A stretch of 64,000 nucleotides of DNA, taken from Sanyastnella coralliicola (GTDB lineage Bacteria > Bacteroidota > Bacteroidia > Flavobacteriales_D > Sanyastnellaceae). Location of the stretch: positions 3,489,501-3,553,500 of the forward strand of contig NZ_CP132543.1 of assembly GCF_030845195.1 (NCBI RefSeq), written 5' to 3'. The position numbers and the translations under genes were made by a program. The notes beneath the pieces are model-generated. The model saw only the letters and a list, made by a program, of their open reading frames with translations, had not been told where the DNA came from and did no database searches. Below, piece by piece: positions 25,707 to 34,095 of this stretch (its first letter is position 1; each line of letters begins with the position of its first letter).

Positions 25707-26903
25707 ATGTTGTTGATTGACTCAATACTCTTCGACTTCAACGAGAAAAGCTCTGTTCTCGTCCTTTTTGGTGTGCAGTGTCTCCTGTTTGCTGTCTTGT
25801 TCTTGCATATTGGGATCACCGAAGGCAAACGTCACCCCAAATGGCTCGCGGCTTTTATGCTGCTAGGTGCTCTTTACCTTGGTCCGTTTTTATTCGGATA
25901 TGCCGGATGGTATTCACGCGCCCCATATCGCCATATCATGTTCTTCGTTCCGTTCAAACAGCTCTTCCTTATCGGACCTGTTTATTACTTCTTCGTCAAG
26001 TCGCTGTTGACTCCGAAAGTCAAGTTGAATAAAAAAGACCTGCTGCATTTCATTCCGGCGATAGCCTATTTTGTCTATAGCCTCATCGTGTTCATTGTAG
26101 ATAAGTTCATTCTAGATGAATTCTACTTTTACGCTGACGGAAAAGACAAAGACCTTTCAAATTGGTATCAAATCGCCGGATTCTTATCCATGGTATACTA
26201 TCTCATGCTCAGCTTGAGGTACTATATGCGATACCGAAAGCGATCGTTGGAAGAGGTGAGCTTCGCAGATGAAATCGCATTCAAATGGGTCAAACACTTT
26301 GCATTGGCTTTTGGCGTGATCGTCTTTCTGAGAGTACTCTTCTTCATACTTAATCCAGAATGGTGGAACTTCGGAAATAAGTTCTGGTATTACCTCTGCT
26401 TCTCCATCTCGCTCCACTACATTTCAATTGTGGGCTACTCATATATGAAGCGTAGCTACATTCAGCCCGTCATTGATGTTCCACTTGATAGTTCTCTTGT
26501 TAGCTCTTCAGAACAGGAAATGACTTCTGTAGAATATCAGGTTCAAGAACCAGAGTCAGACCTATCTTCTTGGAAAAAGCGCATCTTAGACTTATTCAAA
26601 ACAGAACAACTGCACACCAACCCAAGCCTAACACTGACTGAATTAGCCCACGCATTGAATACGAATAGAAGTGTTGTCTCGAAGGTGATTAACCAAGAGT
26701 TCGAAATGAATTTTAACGACTTCATCAACAAACAGCGTGTATTGGCGGTCATTGAAAAGTTGCAAAATGGAGAGCATAAAGAAAGCACACTGTTAGGCTT
26801 GGCCTATGAATGTGGCTTCAATTCTAAAACCACCTTTAACCGGGCATTTAAGAAGCATTTAGGTATAACTCCTCAACAGTATATTCACAAAAACCAACTT
26901 TAA
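25707..26903 (+). CDS. AraC-family regulator with N-terminal membrane domain
   Basis: 398 residues from the ATG at 25707; a frame open further upstream runs through the nrd terminator and is rejected. Seven or so membrane segments occupy residues about 12-245 (VLVLFGVQCLLFAVLFLHIGI, WLAAFMLLGALYLGPFLFG, LLHFIPAIAYFVYSLIVFIV). A linker leads to two C-terminal helix-turn-helix units (TLTELAHALNTNRSVVSKVIN and LLGLAYECGFNSKTTFNRAFKKHLGITPQQY), the classic AraC DNA-binding domain. Such membrane AraC proteins are common in Bacteroidota and probably sense an envelope or extracellular signal. The likely target is the serine hydrolase gene 71 bases downstream. Confidence 0.93.
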   Translation: MLLIDSILFDFNEKSSVLVLFGVQCLLFAVLFLHIGITEGKRHPKWLAAFMLLGALYLGPFLFGYAGWYSRAPYRHIMFFVPFKQLFLIGPVYYFFVKSLLTPKVKLNKKDLLHFIPAIAYFVYSLIVFIVDKFILDEFYFYADGKDKDLSNWYQIAGFLSMVYYLMLSLRYYMRYRKRSLEEVSFADEIAFKWVKHFALAFGVIVFLRVLFFILNPEWWNFGNKFWYYLCFSISLHYISIVGYSYMKRSYIQPVIDVPLDSSLVSSSEQEMTSVEYQVQEPESDLSSWKKRILDLFKTEQLHTNPSLTLTELAHALNTNRSVVSKVINQEFEMNFNDFINKQRVLAVIEKLQNGEHKESTLLGLAYECGFNSKTTFNRAFKKHLGITPQQYIHKNQL

Positions 26904-26908
26904 ACTTG

Positions 26909-26930
26909 GGTTCAAATCGTCATTTGAACC
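26909..26930. promoter_or_regulatory. Perfect inverted repeat between AraC regulator and serine hydrolase
   Basis: GGTTCAAAT and ATTTGAACC (26909-26917 with 26922-26930) form a 9-bp stem with loop CGTC, five bases after the regulator's stop codon. It is followed by only three T residues, so it could be a weak terminator, an attenuator or an operator. Confidence 0.55.
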
Positions 26931-26974
26931 TTTCGTATCGATTGATTGGTCGAGGTTAGCCGAAAACAAACACG

Positions 26975-28624
26975 ATGGTAAAGCACCTACTCCTCATTAT
27001 TTTCAGTTCCTCACTCATTCTCATCTCGAGAGCACAATCCGACCAAGAAAACACGGCTCTAGCGATCCAAAACATTGTACAGCAACATGTCAACGAAGAC
27101 GATCCAGGAGCAGCAATAGGCATCGTTAAAGACGGAGAAATTCTACACGAATTCTATTTCGGCAAAGCAAATCTTGACCACCAAATTGATGTTGATGAGA
27201 AAACTCGATTTAACATCGCCTCGAATTGCAAACAGTTCACAGCGCTCTGCATTCTCAAGTTGATGGAAGAGGGTAAACTTAAGCTCGAGGAGGATTTCAG
27301 AACATACATTCCTGATATGTTCGAAAATATTGAACAAACGATCACTATCAACCATCTGATTAGCCACACGAGCGGAATTCGAGATGTTTACGACCTATAC
27401 GCGTTACATGGTCAGTCTTGGTGGAAACTTTTCATTGATAACAACGATGCAATCAATATGCTCAAGTCTCAAAAACACTTGAATTTCCTACCGGGTGAGC
27501 AATTCCTCTACAGTAACTCGAACTACCTCATCTTGGCAGAAATCGTTGAAGTTGTCACAGAAAAACGATTCAGTGACTTCGCTAAAATGATGTTTCAGGA
27601 TTTGGGGATGGAGTCAACTGAGTTCTTGCGTTACTATAGCCTCGTCGTTCCGAATAAGGCCACAGCATATGGAGATTGGGGAAGTGGTTGGCGTGAATGT
27701 CCGGCTGTTGCTTCAGTGCATGGAGATGGGAGCCTATACACCACATTGCATGACCAATTAATTTGGGAACAAACCATCCAACAGAACAACGGGACAAAAT
27801 TGTCGCAAGACCTGATCAACCTAAGTCAATCAAACATTTATGAGAATCACGGTTTCGGCACCGTTTCTGGAATTGATCGAGGAATCGATTACATCTACCA
27901 CAACGGGGCTACGTGCGCTTACAATGCCAATTTCTTGCGTCTTCCTGAAGAAGGAATTTCCATTGTAGTGATGTCTAATGGTGCACGCGCTACCGCGGAA
28001 TACATTTCGTGGCAAGTGGCTGAATTACTCGTAGATTTTCAGGAGAACGAGGCAAGGGAATACCCTGCAAAACCTGACAACACGGAACGTCTGCGCAACA
28101 AAGAATCCGTCGTAGGAACCTATCAACACGAAGACGGAACCATCATTCGTATCACCCTGAAGAACGACACCCTCAGTCGTGAAATGTACCAACGAGACCC
28201 TATCGCGCTCATTCCTGAAAAAGGTGGTTTGTTCGAATATTCGACAATCGCCGACCTTATGCTGAATTTCGAAAATATCGGTACCCCCAACCAGCAATTC
28301 ACCATATACAAGGCTACTCAAGCTCCAAGCACTTACCATAAAATTCCAGATATAGAGCAATCGAACTTCGATCTAGCGGAAGTGGAGGGCGAATACTACA
28401 ATGATGAAACTGACACTCAAATAATCATCAAACACGTAGAAGCAGATCTTTTTGCCATTACCAAAAATGGAAAGGAACGCGAAGCGATCATGATGAGTCC
28501 TGATCGGTTTAGGATGAACAATTACATCATCACGACCACGCGCAATGATCAAAACAAAGTCACCGGTCTGCTGGCCACAAAAGAGAGGATCATGAATGTC
28601 ACGTTTGAGAAACTCAGCCAATGA
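26975..28624 (+). CDS. Secreted serine hydrolase (class C beta-lactamase-like)
   Basis: 549 residues with a signal peptide (LLLIIFSSSLILISRAQ). The penicillin-binding-protein-like fold shows the SxxK motif (IASNCKQFTA, about residues 79-82), the YxN motif (LYSNSNYL, about 178-180) and the HxG-type third motif (YHNGATCAYNA, about 309-311). A C-terminal extension of about 170 residues (YQHEDGTIIRITL..., VEGEYYNDETDTQIIIKH) resembles the lipocalin-like tails of Bacteroidota serine hydrolases. The protein should be periplasmic or exported and act as peptidase or esterase; drug hydrolysis is not implied. It probably belongs with the upstream membrane AraC regulator. Confidence 0.92.
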   Translation: MVKHLLLIIFSSSLILISRAQSDQENTALAIQNIVQQHVNEDDPGAAIGIVKDGEILHEFYFGKANLDHQIDVDEKTRFNIASNCKQFTALCILKLMEEGKLKLEEDFRTYIPDMFENIEQTITINHLISHTSGIRDVYDLYALHGQSWWKLFIDNNDAINMLKSQKHLNFLPGEQFLYSNSNYLILAEIVEVVTEKRFSDFAKMMFQDLGMESTEFLRYYSLVVPNKATAYGDWGSGWRECPAVASVHGDGSLYTTLHDQLIWEQTIQQNNGTKLSQDLINLSQSNIYENHGFGTVSGIDRGIDYIYHNGATCAYNANFLRLPEEGISIVVMSNGARATAEYISWQVAELLVDFQENEAREYPAKPDNTERLRNKESVVGTYQHEDGTIIRITLKNDTLSREMYQRDPIALIPEKGGLFEYSTIADLMLNFENIGTPNQQFTIYKATQAPSTYHKIPDIEQSNFDLAEVEGEYYNDETDTQIIIKHVEADLFAITKNGKEREAIMMSPDRFRMNNYIITTTRNDQNKVTGLLATKERIMNVTFEKLSQ

Positions 28625-28631
28625 CCTCAAC

Positions 28632-28656
28632 AAAAAAGCCTCGCAAATGCGAGGCT
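28632..28656. terminator. Terminator hairpin, copy of the tRNA-Leu terminator
   Basis: AGCCTCGC/GCGAGGCT stem (28637-28644 with 28649-28656) with a T-run on the minus strand. It follows the broken tRNA copy A exactly as the intact tRNA is followed by its terminator, and may also stop the serine hydrolase transcript. Confidence 0.8.
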
Positions 28657-28664
28657 ATTTCTTT

Positions 28665-28731
28665 GTACCCGGAGTGGGAATCGAATCTACCTGACTAACG
28701 TCAGGCAGACAGGCCCACACTACAAAGAACC
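28665..28731 (-). pseudogene. tRNA-Leu 3'-end fragment A with 28-base palindromic insertion
   Basis: 28665-28685 is identical to the last 21 bases of the intact tRNA-Leu region (29261-29281). A 28-base insertion (28686-28713) containing CCTGAC-TAAC-GTCAGG follows, then CCCACACT resumes the T stem and variable-arm sequence (28714-28731, with two changes and one missing base). The 5' half of the tRNA is absent, so this is not a functional tRNA. The GIY-YIG stop codon (28720-28722) lies inside it. Confidence 0.88.
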
Positions 28732-28974
28732 AATAGACTTCAATTTTCTTTTCCCTGTCCCTGATTTCCAGTACTTTTCTCTGATTCGAGCCTCAGGTCT
28801 TGTGGCAACCTCTTCTGAATATATCAACTCAAAAGGTGCATAGGGTCGCGTTGTTTTTTCATATCCTCGATTATGTCTCTCCAGTCTTGCACCGATGTTA
28901 GATGTCAGACCAACGTATATATAATTACGGTGTAAGCTTCTGATTGCATAAACTGTCCAGACTTCCTTATTCAT
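28720..28974 (-). CDS. Small stand-alone GIY-YIG endonuclease
   Basis: 84 residues, typical of the YhbQ/UPF0213-like single-domain GIY-YIG nucleases. Visible active-site residues are Y9 and Y20 (VYA ... YIYVG), R30 or R33 (ARLERHN) and E66 (REKYWK), with N35. There is no DNA-binding extension, unlike homing endonucleases. The last codons and the stop codon lie in sequence derived from the tRNA-Leu variable arm (GGTTCTTTGTAG matching the tRNA's TGTTCCTTTGGAG), so the gene is physically fused to broken tRNA copy A. Copy B and the intact tRNA lie upstream on the same strand. A role in making or using these tRNA duplications is inference. Confidence 0.88.
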   Translation of the reverse strand: MNKEVWTVYAIRSLHRNYIYVGLTSNIGARLERHNRGYEKTTRPYAPFELIYSEEVATRPEARIREKYWKSGTGKRKLKSIGSL

Positions 28975-29153
28975 GGCGCTAAGAACGCACTCTGATGAGC
29001 TAACTCATGTATCACAGGCACGGAACTTTACGGTCGTTAGCTTATCATTCACAACTGTCTAAGATTTCGACCTAGATACCGCTTGGTAGACCGGCCTAAA
29101 ACCCTTCGGAAATTCAGCTAAAAACCCCCGACATAAGTCAAGGCTATTTCTTT

Positions 29154-29218
29154 GTACCCGGAGTGGGAATCGAATCTACCTGTCTAACGTCAGGCAGACA
29201 GGCCCACACTCCAAAGGA
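29154..29218 (-). pseudogene. tRNA-Leu 3'-end fragment B with 28-base palindromic insertion
   Basis: 29154-29174 repeats the last 21 bases of the tRNA region, 29175-29202 is the same 28-base insertion as in fragment A with one base change (CCTGTCT/AGACAGG arms), and 29203-29218 matches the tRNA through CCAAAGGA. A degenerate copy of the terminator follows at 29124-29146. The stretch between this fragment and the nuclease start (28975-29123) holds no recognisable gene. Confidence 0.88.
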
Positions 29219-29226
29219 GTTCCAAT

Positions 29227-29253
29227 AAAAAAGCCCCGACTCATGTCGAGGCT
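29227..29253 (-). terminator. Terminator of tRNA-Leu
   Basis: On the minus strand AGCCTCGAC pairs with GTCGGGGCT (one G-U) around loop ATGA and runs into six T residues, directly after the tRNA. Confidence 0.85.
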
Positions 29254-29261
29254 ATTCTTTG

Positions 29262-29342
29262 TACCCGGAGTGGGAATCGAACCCACACTCCAAAGGAACA
29301 CGAGTTTGAGTCGTGCGCGTCTACCAATTCCGCCATCCGGGC
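29262..29342 (-). tRNA. tRNA-Leu (anticodon CAA)
   Basis: The 81-base cloverleaf on the minus strand has a 7-bp acceptor stem (GCCCGGA with TCCGGGT), a D arm, an anticodon stem CACGA/TCGTG around loop CTCAAAC giving anticodon CAA (reads UUG), a 12-base class II variable arm and T arm GTGGG-TTCGATT-CCCAC. The discriminator is A and CCA is not encoded. Two partial copies lie downstream on the same strand. Confidence 0.95.
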
Positions 29343-29365
29343 TTGGCCTATGTGTTTAGGGTCTG

Positions 29366-29395
29366 CAAATTTATTAATTCTTCTTTGACCAACAA
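29366..29395 (-). promoter_or_regulatory. Promoter of tRNA-Leu
   Basis: On the minus strand TTG (29395-29393) is followed after 19 bases by TAAATTTG (29373-29366), an exact match to the Bacteroidetes TAnnTTTG element. It ends 23 bases before the mature tRNA. Confidence 0.75.
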
Positions 29396-29396
29396 G

Positions 29397-30941
29397 CTAA
29401 AAATCAAGTCGACCAAAACGATACTGTTTTCGGAAGCGCGCATAGATGAACAATTCACCTGATTCAGGAGAGATATGAACCTTTGGTTTCAGTACCGTTT
29501 CCTCCTCCTTGCTCTTGAACATGGTCTGTCGAGTCATCGTCCCATCAAGCCCCACGGCAACTTTTGTGACAACGCTGCTCTTCAATGAATTAAAGGTCTT
29601 CGGTGAATTCTCAGGGTTCTCCTTGAGGTATTCTTCATTTGCGGGATCGTCATTGAATAGAATGTAAATGCTATCCTGATCAGCCGTCAATGCATAGGAA
29701 CTATACGGACCCTTATCATTCGATGAAATCTGCTCCTTCGCGATTCGTTTGGTCCAATTTACTTTGCCATCGGCAGCTACATCCACAAGAATAATGTCGT
29801 TGTAGTGGTAGTAGTTGATGATCTCTTGACGTCCGGTGGTAATATCACTGCGATAACGCGAAACAATGTAATACTGCTCAGCAACGAGGGTAGCGCCGCC
29901 ATCCGGACGTCTCACCATGTGATCGAAATAGAAGTCGTTCAACTCATCTCCACGGTCTGCACGTCGGTCACTCATGAACTTCTTCAAGAAACTCGTTTCA
30001 AAGGGTTCAAGGCCTGAGGAAATCACCTTCTTTGTTTCTGCGCTTACGCGGAAAAAGAAACTACCCGCAATCGAAAAGTAGCGGTCGTTACTGTAGAATC
30101 CTCCAATGGCGAGGTCACCTTGATCATCGATGGCGAAGGTGGTAGCAATAACCCATTTGTCTCCAAGGTCTACCTCCAACTCCTTGACCTTATTTGCTAC
30201 CGGATCGTAGCTAATCACGATGTACCTTTTCTCACTCAGACGACGTTCATTCTGTGCGTTGTTTCGTTTGTCAGAGGCAATGCCCGACATCATGTGCAAC
30301 TGGCCTTTGCTATCGAGCAGATACTGATTGATCTCCAACAACTCCGAACGGTACGGTAGCTCTAGTTCTTTCTTCCAAACGGTTTCTAAATCGAGGTCTA
30401 CCACTTTGAATGAGAAGCGCTCGTTGGAACGACGGTCTAGGGTGCTTTCGTTGTAGATGAACACCATGGAACTATCCTCACTCAGCTGAATACCGAAGGT
30501 TTGATTCTCATTCCTTCTGTTCAATGTAATCTGACTCAACAATACCGGTAGATCCAAAGCTTGTCCTTCCTTGCTCATCCAAGTACCATAGAGGGAGCGG
30601 ATATCACTGCGTTTTTCAATGAATGAGGTGATAAGCAACAAGCGGCCATCAACCATCATCAACTGATAAAAGCGTGTCTCTTCACCATCTATCGTAGGAA
30701 GGGTCAATGAAGCGCTGCTTTTCAGCTTCATTGAGGCCCTGTCAAGCACCTCAATGCGATGTTCTGGGTCTTTGCCTGTGATTCCCTTGTAAACGAAGAA
30801 GTCGTCGCCATGAGCGCCTAACATACGAATGACATTCTCGCGACGTTGGATCTTGTATGAATCAGTCCATGTCACGGGTGATTTCTGCGCTAGCGCGGAA
30901 AGATTAACAAGGACGACTATAAGACAAATGATCTGCTTCAT
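29397..30941 (-). CDS. Secreted protein of unknown function
   Basis: 514 residues with signal peptide MKQIICLIVVLVNLSALAQ. The mature part has repeated beta-rich units with acidic, aromatic and GG features (FFVYKGITGKDPEHRIEVLDR, GKVNWTKRIAKEQISS, YILFNDDPANEEYL, VHISPESGELFIYARFRKQYRFGRLDF), consistent with a beta-propeller-like fold, but no family is recognised and no T9SS sorting domain is present. The start codon overlaps the stop of the CRTAC1-like gene by 4 bases (ATGA), so it is the last gene of a four-gene operon. Two copies of the 13-base motif lie here (30041, 30888), the second in the signal-peptide codons. Confidence 0.8.
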   Translation of the reverse strand: MKQIICLIVVLVNLSALAQKSPVTWTDSYKIQRRENVIRMLGAHGDDFFVYKGITGKDPEHRIEVLDRASMKLKSSASLTLPTIDGEETRFYQLMMVDGRLLLITSFIEKRSDIRSLYGTWMSKEGQALDLPVLLSQITLNRRNENQTFGIQLSEDSSMVFIYNESTLDRRSNERFSFKVVDLDLETVWKKELELPYRSELLEINQYLLDSKGQLHMMSGIASDKRNNAQNERRLSEKRYIVISYDPVANKVKELEVDLGDKWVIATTFAIDDQGDLAIGGFYSNDRYFSIAGSFFFRVSAETKKVISSGLEPFETSFLKKFMSDRRADRGDELNDFYFDHMVRRPDGGATLVAEQYYIVSRYRSDITTGRQEIINYYHYNDIILVDVAADGKVNWTKRIAKEQISSNDKGPYSSYALTADQDSIYILFNDDPANEEYLKENPENSPKTFNSLKSSVVTKVAVGLDGTMTRQTMFKSKEEETVLKPKVHISPESGELFIYARFRKQYRFGRLDF

Positions 30942-32791
30942 TCAATAACTACAAAAGGAATGTGGTGCATTCCGTTTTCATCGATAATGGTGCAATAATA
31001 ATGCCCTAGACCCAATTCTTGTTCCAATGAAAAACGCTCTCCTGATGATCTACCCGACTTTGAATACACTAAAGCTCCTTTAGGATCACGAATCGTCAAC
31101 TCAAATTCGCCCGGGTGAATACCCGACAACGAGATGATTCCAAGAGATGGATTTGGGTAAAGACGCAACTCATATGAAGGGTCGCACCCCGGAACGTAAA
31201 CTCCGCATAACTGCGATAATAGAACGCTTTCATTCAAAGGAATGTTGTCAAACTCTTCCACACACCCGTCTGGCCAACGTACTTCGATGAATTCAATACT
31301 CTGAGCGTTCCCCAGTCCAACGTGCAATACCTTTGAATGTGCACTGGCATAACTCCCTCCTCCGGTGAGTTCCGCAATGAATTCTCCTTCGTCGGTATGA
31401 ACTACCACGACCGCTCCAATGCCATCGCGGTTTACAGTATTCATGTTGCCTTGCATCTTGACCTGAACCCAATTTGCCTGAGGGGTCTCGTTTAGGTAAA
31501 TCCGAACACGATCATCATAGACAAACTCCTCCTGATACAAGTTGCTCAGCACAATGTCTTGATCGCCATCATTATCTAAATCACCAATGGCACATCCTCG
31601 GCCGATTCCCTCGTCATTCAAACTGCTCTGGGCTGAGGCATTTGAGAAATACCCCGTGCCATCATTAATGTAGAGCTGATTCTGATCGAACACCACATTC
31701 TCTAGCATAGGTATAGTTGGCATATGACCATTCACGACATACAAATCGGGATCGCCATCACTTTCTACATCTAAAAACGCACAGCCCCATCCCGTATGAA
31801 TCAAGCCATTTATGGGCTCATTTATCACACCTCTAATTACAGATTGATCCTCAAATGTGTCAAGGTTACTAATCATCAAGATGTCAGGACCCATATTTGT
31901 TACATACTGATCGAATACTCCGTCTCCATTCACATCTGCCGACGCAATACCCATACCATAAAGGCCTTGATCTAAACCCATTAGCCCTGCCTCTTCGATG
32001 ACAATTTCACCGCTGGCTGAATAGACCTTATTCGGCGAAACGAATTGCCCAAAATCATTAGCGATATAAAGTGAGGGCTCAGGAATACCACTCTTCAAGT
32101 GCACATTGCTAAGGGCTAATACACATCCTTCATTGTTCATTCCTAAGCTTGACGCAGATTCAATGAAATTTCCATAACCATCGCTTAGATAAAGAAGGTC
32201 TTCATAGCACTCATGATCAAAACCTGTGATTTGTCCGGTTTCAGGGTCAATGATAAATTGAACATCATCGATATAACCTCCTACATGAATGTCTAGCCAT
32301 CCGTCGCCATTGATATCAAGGAAGTTGGCCGCAAAGCTGTTAATCGGCTCGTCAATTTCAAGGTCTACAGACACATCAGTGAAGGTACCGTCGCCATTGT
32401 TCTCCCAGAGCATGCAAGGGGCCATGGCGTTTCCTGAAGTATAGCGGCTCGTACTCAAGAAGACATCTTGATCGCCATCATTGTCGTAGTCTGCCACCAC
32501 AACGCCTGTTGTATTCGCTTCGGCGGTAGCCAAAATACCTGCCTCTAGACCTAACTCTTCGAATGTTCCATCTCCAAGATTGCGATATAGGCGATCACGG
32601 GTCAATCCACCACAGATATAGATGTCTTGCCATTGATCATTGTCGTAATCGAAAATCGCAACGCCACCACCCATCAGTCCCATCGGAACGGCAACATCGT
32701 CAACCCCCAATGCCAATGCCTGCTCAGAGAAGGACTGCCCATAGAATTCCGCGCTAGCGAAAAGAAATATGAAAAGCAGAAACCGACGCAT
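30938..32791 (-). CDS. CRTAC1-like FG-GAP/ASPIC-UnbV secreted protein with T9SS type A sorting domain
   Basis: 617 residues with signal peptide (FLLFIFLFASAEFYG). Several FG-GAP/VCBS blades with calcium-binding DxDxDG loops follow: VAIFDYDNDQWQDIYI, VVADYDNDGDQDVFL, NFLDINGDGWLDIH, ADVNGDGVFDQYV, DVESDGDPDLYV, GDLDNDGDQDIVL. An ASPIC/UnbV domain sits near 440-525 (NRDGIGAVVVVHTDEGEF, ASAHSKVLHVGLG, VEVRWPDG-like). A T9SS type A domain (LYPNPSLGIISLSG) ends the protein. It is expected at the cell surface as an integrin-like propeller. It abuts the Kelch gene without a gap and overlaps the next gene by 4 bases. Confidence 0.92.
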   Translation of the reverse strand: MRRFLLFIFLFASAEFYGQSFSEQALALGVDDVAVPMGLMGGGVAIFDYDNDQWQDIYICGGLTRDRLYRNLGDGTFEELGLEAGILATAEANTTGVVVADYDNDGDQDVFLSTSRYTSGNAMAPCMLWENNGDGTFTDVSVDLEIDEPINSFAANFLDINGDGWLDIHVGGYIDDVQFIIDPETGQITGFDHECYEDLLYLSDGYGNFIESASSLGMNNEGCVLALSNVHLKSGIPEPSLYIANDFGQFVSPNKVYSASGEIVIEEAGLMGLDQGLYGMGIASADVNGDGVFDQYVTNMGPDILMISNLDTFEDQSVIRGVINEPINGLIHTGWGCAFLDVESDGDPDLYVVNGHMPTIPMLENVVFDQNQLYINDGTGYFSNASAQSSLNDEGIGRGCAIGDLDNDGDQDIVLSNLYQEEFVYDDRVRIYLNETPQANWVQVKMQGNMNTVNRDGIGAVVVVHTDEGEFIAELTGGGSYASAHSKVLHVGLGNAQSIEFIEVRWPDGCVEEFDNIPLNESVLLSQLCGVYVPGCDPSYELRLYPNPSLGIISLSGIHPGEFELTIRDPKGALVYSKSGRSSGERFSLEQELGLGHYYCTIIDENGMHHIPFVVIE

Positions 32792-34081
32792 TTAACGCTT
32801 GACTTTGATGATCTCAGGTAAATAACCCTCGGTTTGTAGATGAACGATCAACAAGCCGTTGAAAAGGCTCAAATCAACCGGCTCACCTTTACGGGTTTTA
32901 CCCTGATAGAGCAACTCACCTGTAGCTGCATAGACTTGAATATCAACTGTTTGAGATGTATTTACGGCTAGCTGATCATTGACCAACACCCATTCTAATT
33001 CAGAGAATGCGGCGCTTCCCACACCCACACTTGGGTCGTAGGTTAACAACCATGTGCTGGTCAAAACGTTCTGATCTGGGCCAATACCACCGCAAAGAAT
33101 CCAGCTCGTTTCATCAACCTTTCCAATACCTCGAAAATCCATGACTTCTTCAGGAGTGGTGAAACCATCTTCCCAGAAGTCGATGCCTGCGTAATAGGTC
33201 AAGATTCTAGGAACCGGTGCTACAACGCCTGAACCATTGTACGCCAGTGCATCAAAGTTGTAAGCGACCCCACCACCACCAATCCAGAATAAACGGTCAT
33301 TCCACACAGCAGCTGCCGAACGATACCCTGGTTCGCCTGGAGAATTATCCAGTTGTGACCAGTCGATTTGAGTTGGGTCATCTTCATTAATCACTCCTTT
33401 GCGCATCCGGCTGTTCGCTACAAAACTGAACGAGCCTGACACCCCACCGTGGTAATAAATCGTATCACCAACGATTTCACCTGAAGCTCCGAAAGCCTTA
33501 TAAATTGAGTTGTTTGGCGTAGATGTGCCCGCCGACCATTGATCTAAATAGGTATCGTAAATCTGAACATCGTTCACATTGCCGTTATCGCTCCATCCTG
33601 TAACTACGTAGATCAAGCTATCGCGCCATGTGACTTGAACTTGATCGTCAATCGGAACCGGAATAACCGCTCCGTCATCCAGCCAACTGTCAGTTTGAGG
33701 ATCGAAAATGTGGATGTCGTCCGAAGAGGTCTCAGAGAAATTGTCTTGAACATAGTAGCCACCAACGACGTAAATAAGTCCGTTGACGTAGCTCGCTCCT
33801 GCAGCAATTTTTCCCTGAGAGTCCGGCACATCGGCCAATTGAGACCATTGCTGACTCAGAGTATTATACTTGAATGTCTTGAGGTGAATGCCCTGAGGCT
33901 CTAGCGTTTCATCGATGCCTGCAAAGGAATAAACGCACATGGTATCATTGCTCATGGCCGATACTACCGCGTTGTTAGCTACGGCTTCAGGCATGTCTGG
34001 CAATGGCTCCCACGTCCATCCTGGCTGGGCAGCAAGGCCGAGAGTGCAAAAGGTTAAAATGAAGAGTAGGGTGCTTTTCAT
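32792..34081 (-). CDS. Secreted Kelch-repeat protein with T9SS-like C-terminus
   Basis: 429 residues from the ATG at 34081, which opens a signal peptide (MKSTLLFILTFCTLGLAAQ); an ATG five codons upstream is less good. Kelch blades are visible as GG-rich strands with spaced Tyr/Trp: WEPLPDMPEAVANNAVV, INGLIYVVGGYYVQ-like, DSLIYVVTGWSDNGNVNDVQIYD, DTIYYHGGVSG, NDRLFWIGGGGVAYNFDAL, TSWILCGGIGPDQNVL. The C-terminal 75 residues (LEWVLVNDQLAVNTSQTVDIQV to IIKVKR) look like a short T9SS type A domain lacking the usual YPNP start. A surface binding protein is likely; the ligand is unknown. Confidence 0.88.
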   Translation of the reverse strand: MKSTLLFILTFCTLGLAAQPGWTWEPLPDMPEAVANNAVVSAMSNDTMCVYSFAGIDETLEPQGIHLKTFKYNTLSQQWSQLADVPDSQGKIAAGASYVNGLIYVVGGYYVQDNFSETSSDDIHIFDPQTDSWLDDGAVIPVPIDDQVQVTWRDSLIYVVTGWSDNGNVNDVQIYDTYLDQWSAGTSTPNNSIYKAFGASGEIVGDTIYYHGGVSGSFSFVANSRMRKGVINEDDPTQIDWSQLDNSPGEPGYRSAAAVWNDRLFWIGGGGVAYNFDALAYNGSGVVAPVPRILTYYAGIDFWEDGFTTPEEVMDFRGIGKVDETSWILCGGIGPDQNVLTSTWLLTYDPSVGVGSAAFSELEWVLVNDQLAVNTSQTVDIQVYAATGELLYQGKTRKGEPVDLSLFNGLLIVHLQTEGYLPEIIKVKR

Positions 34082-34095
34082 ACCCTGAAGGTACA

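Noticed and set aside
28720-28974. GIY-YIG gene as a homing endonuclease in an intron
   Set aside because: The protein has no DNA-binding extension and there is no intron core; the intact tRNA has no insertion.
28665-29218. Two further tRNA-Leu genes
   Set aside because: Only the 3' half is present and it is broken by a 28-base insertion in the T arm, so no cloverleaf can form.
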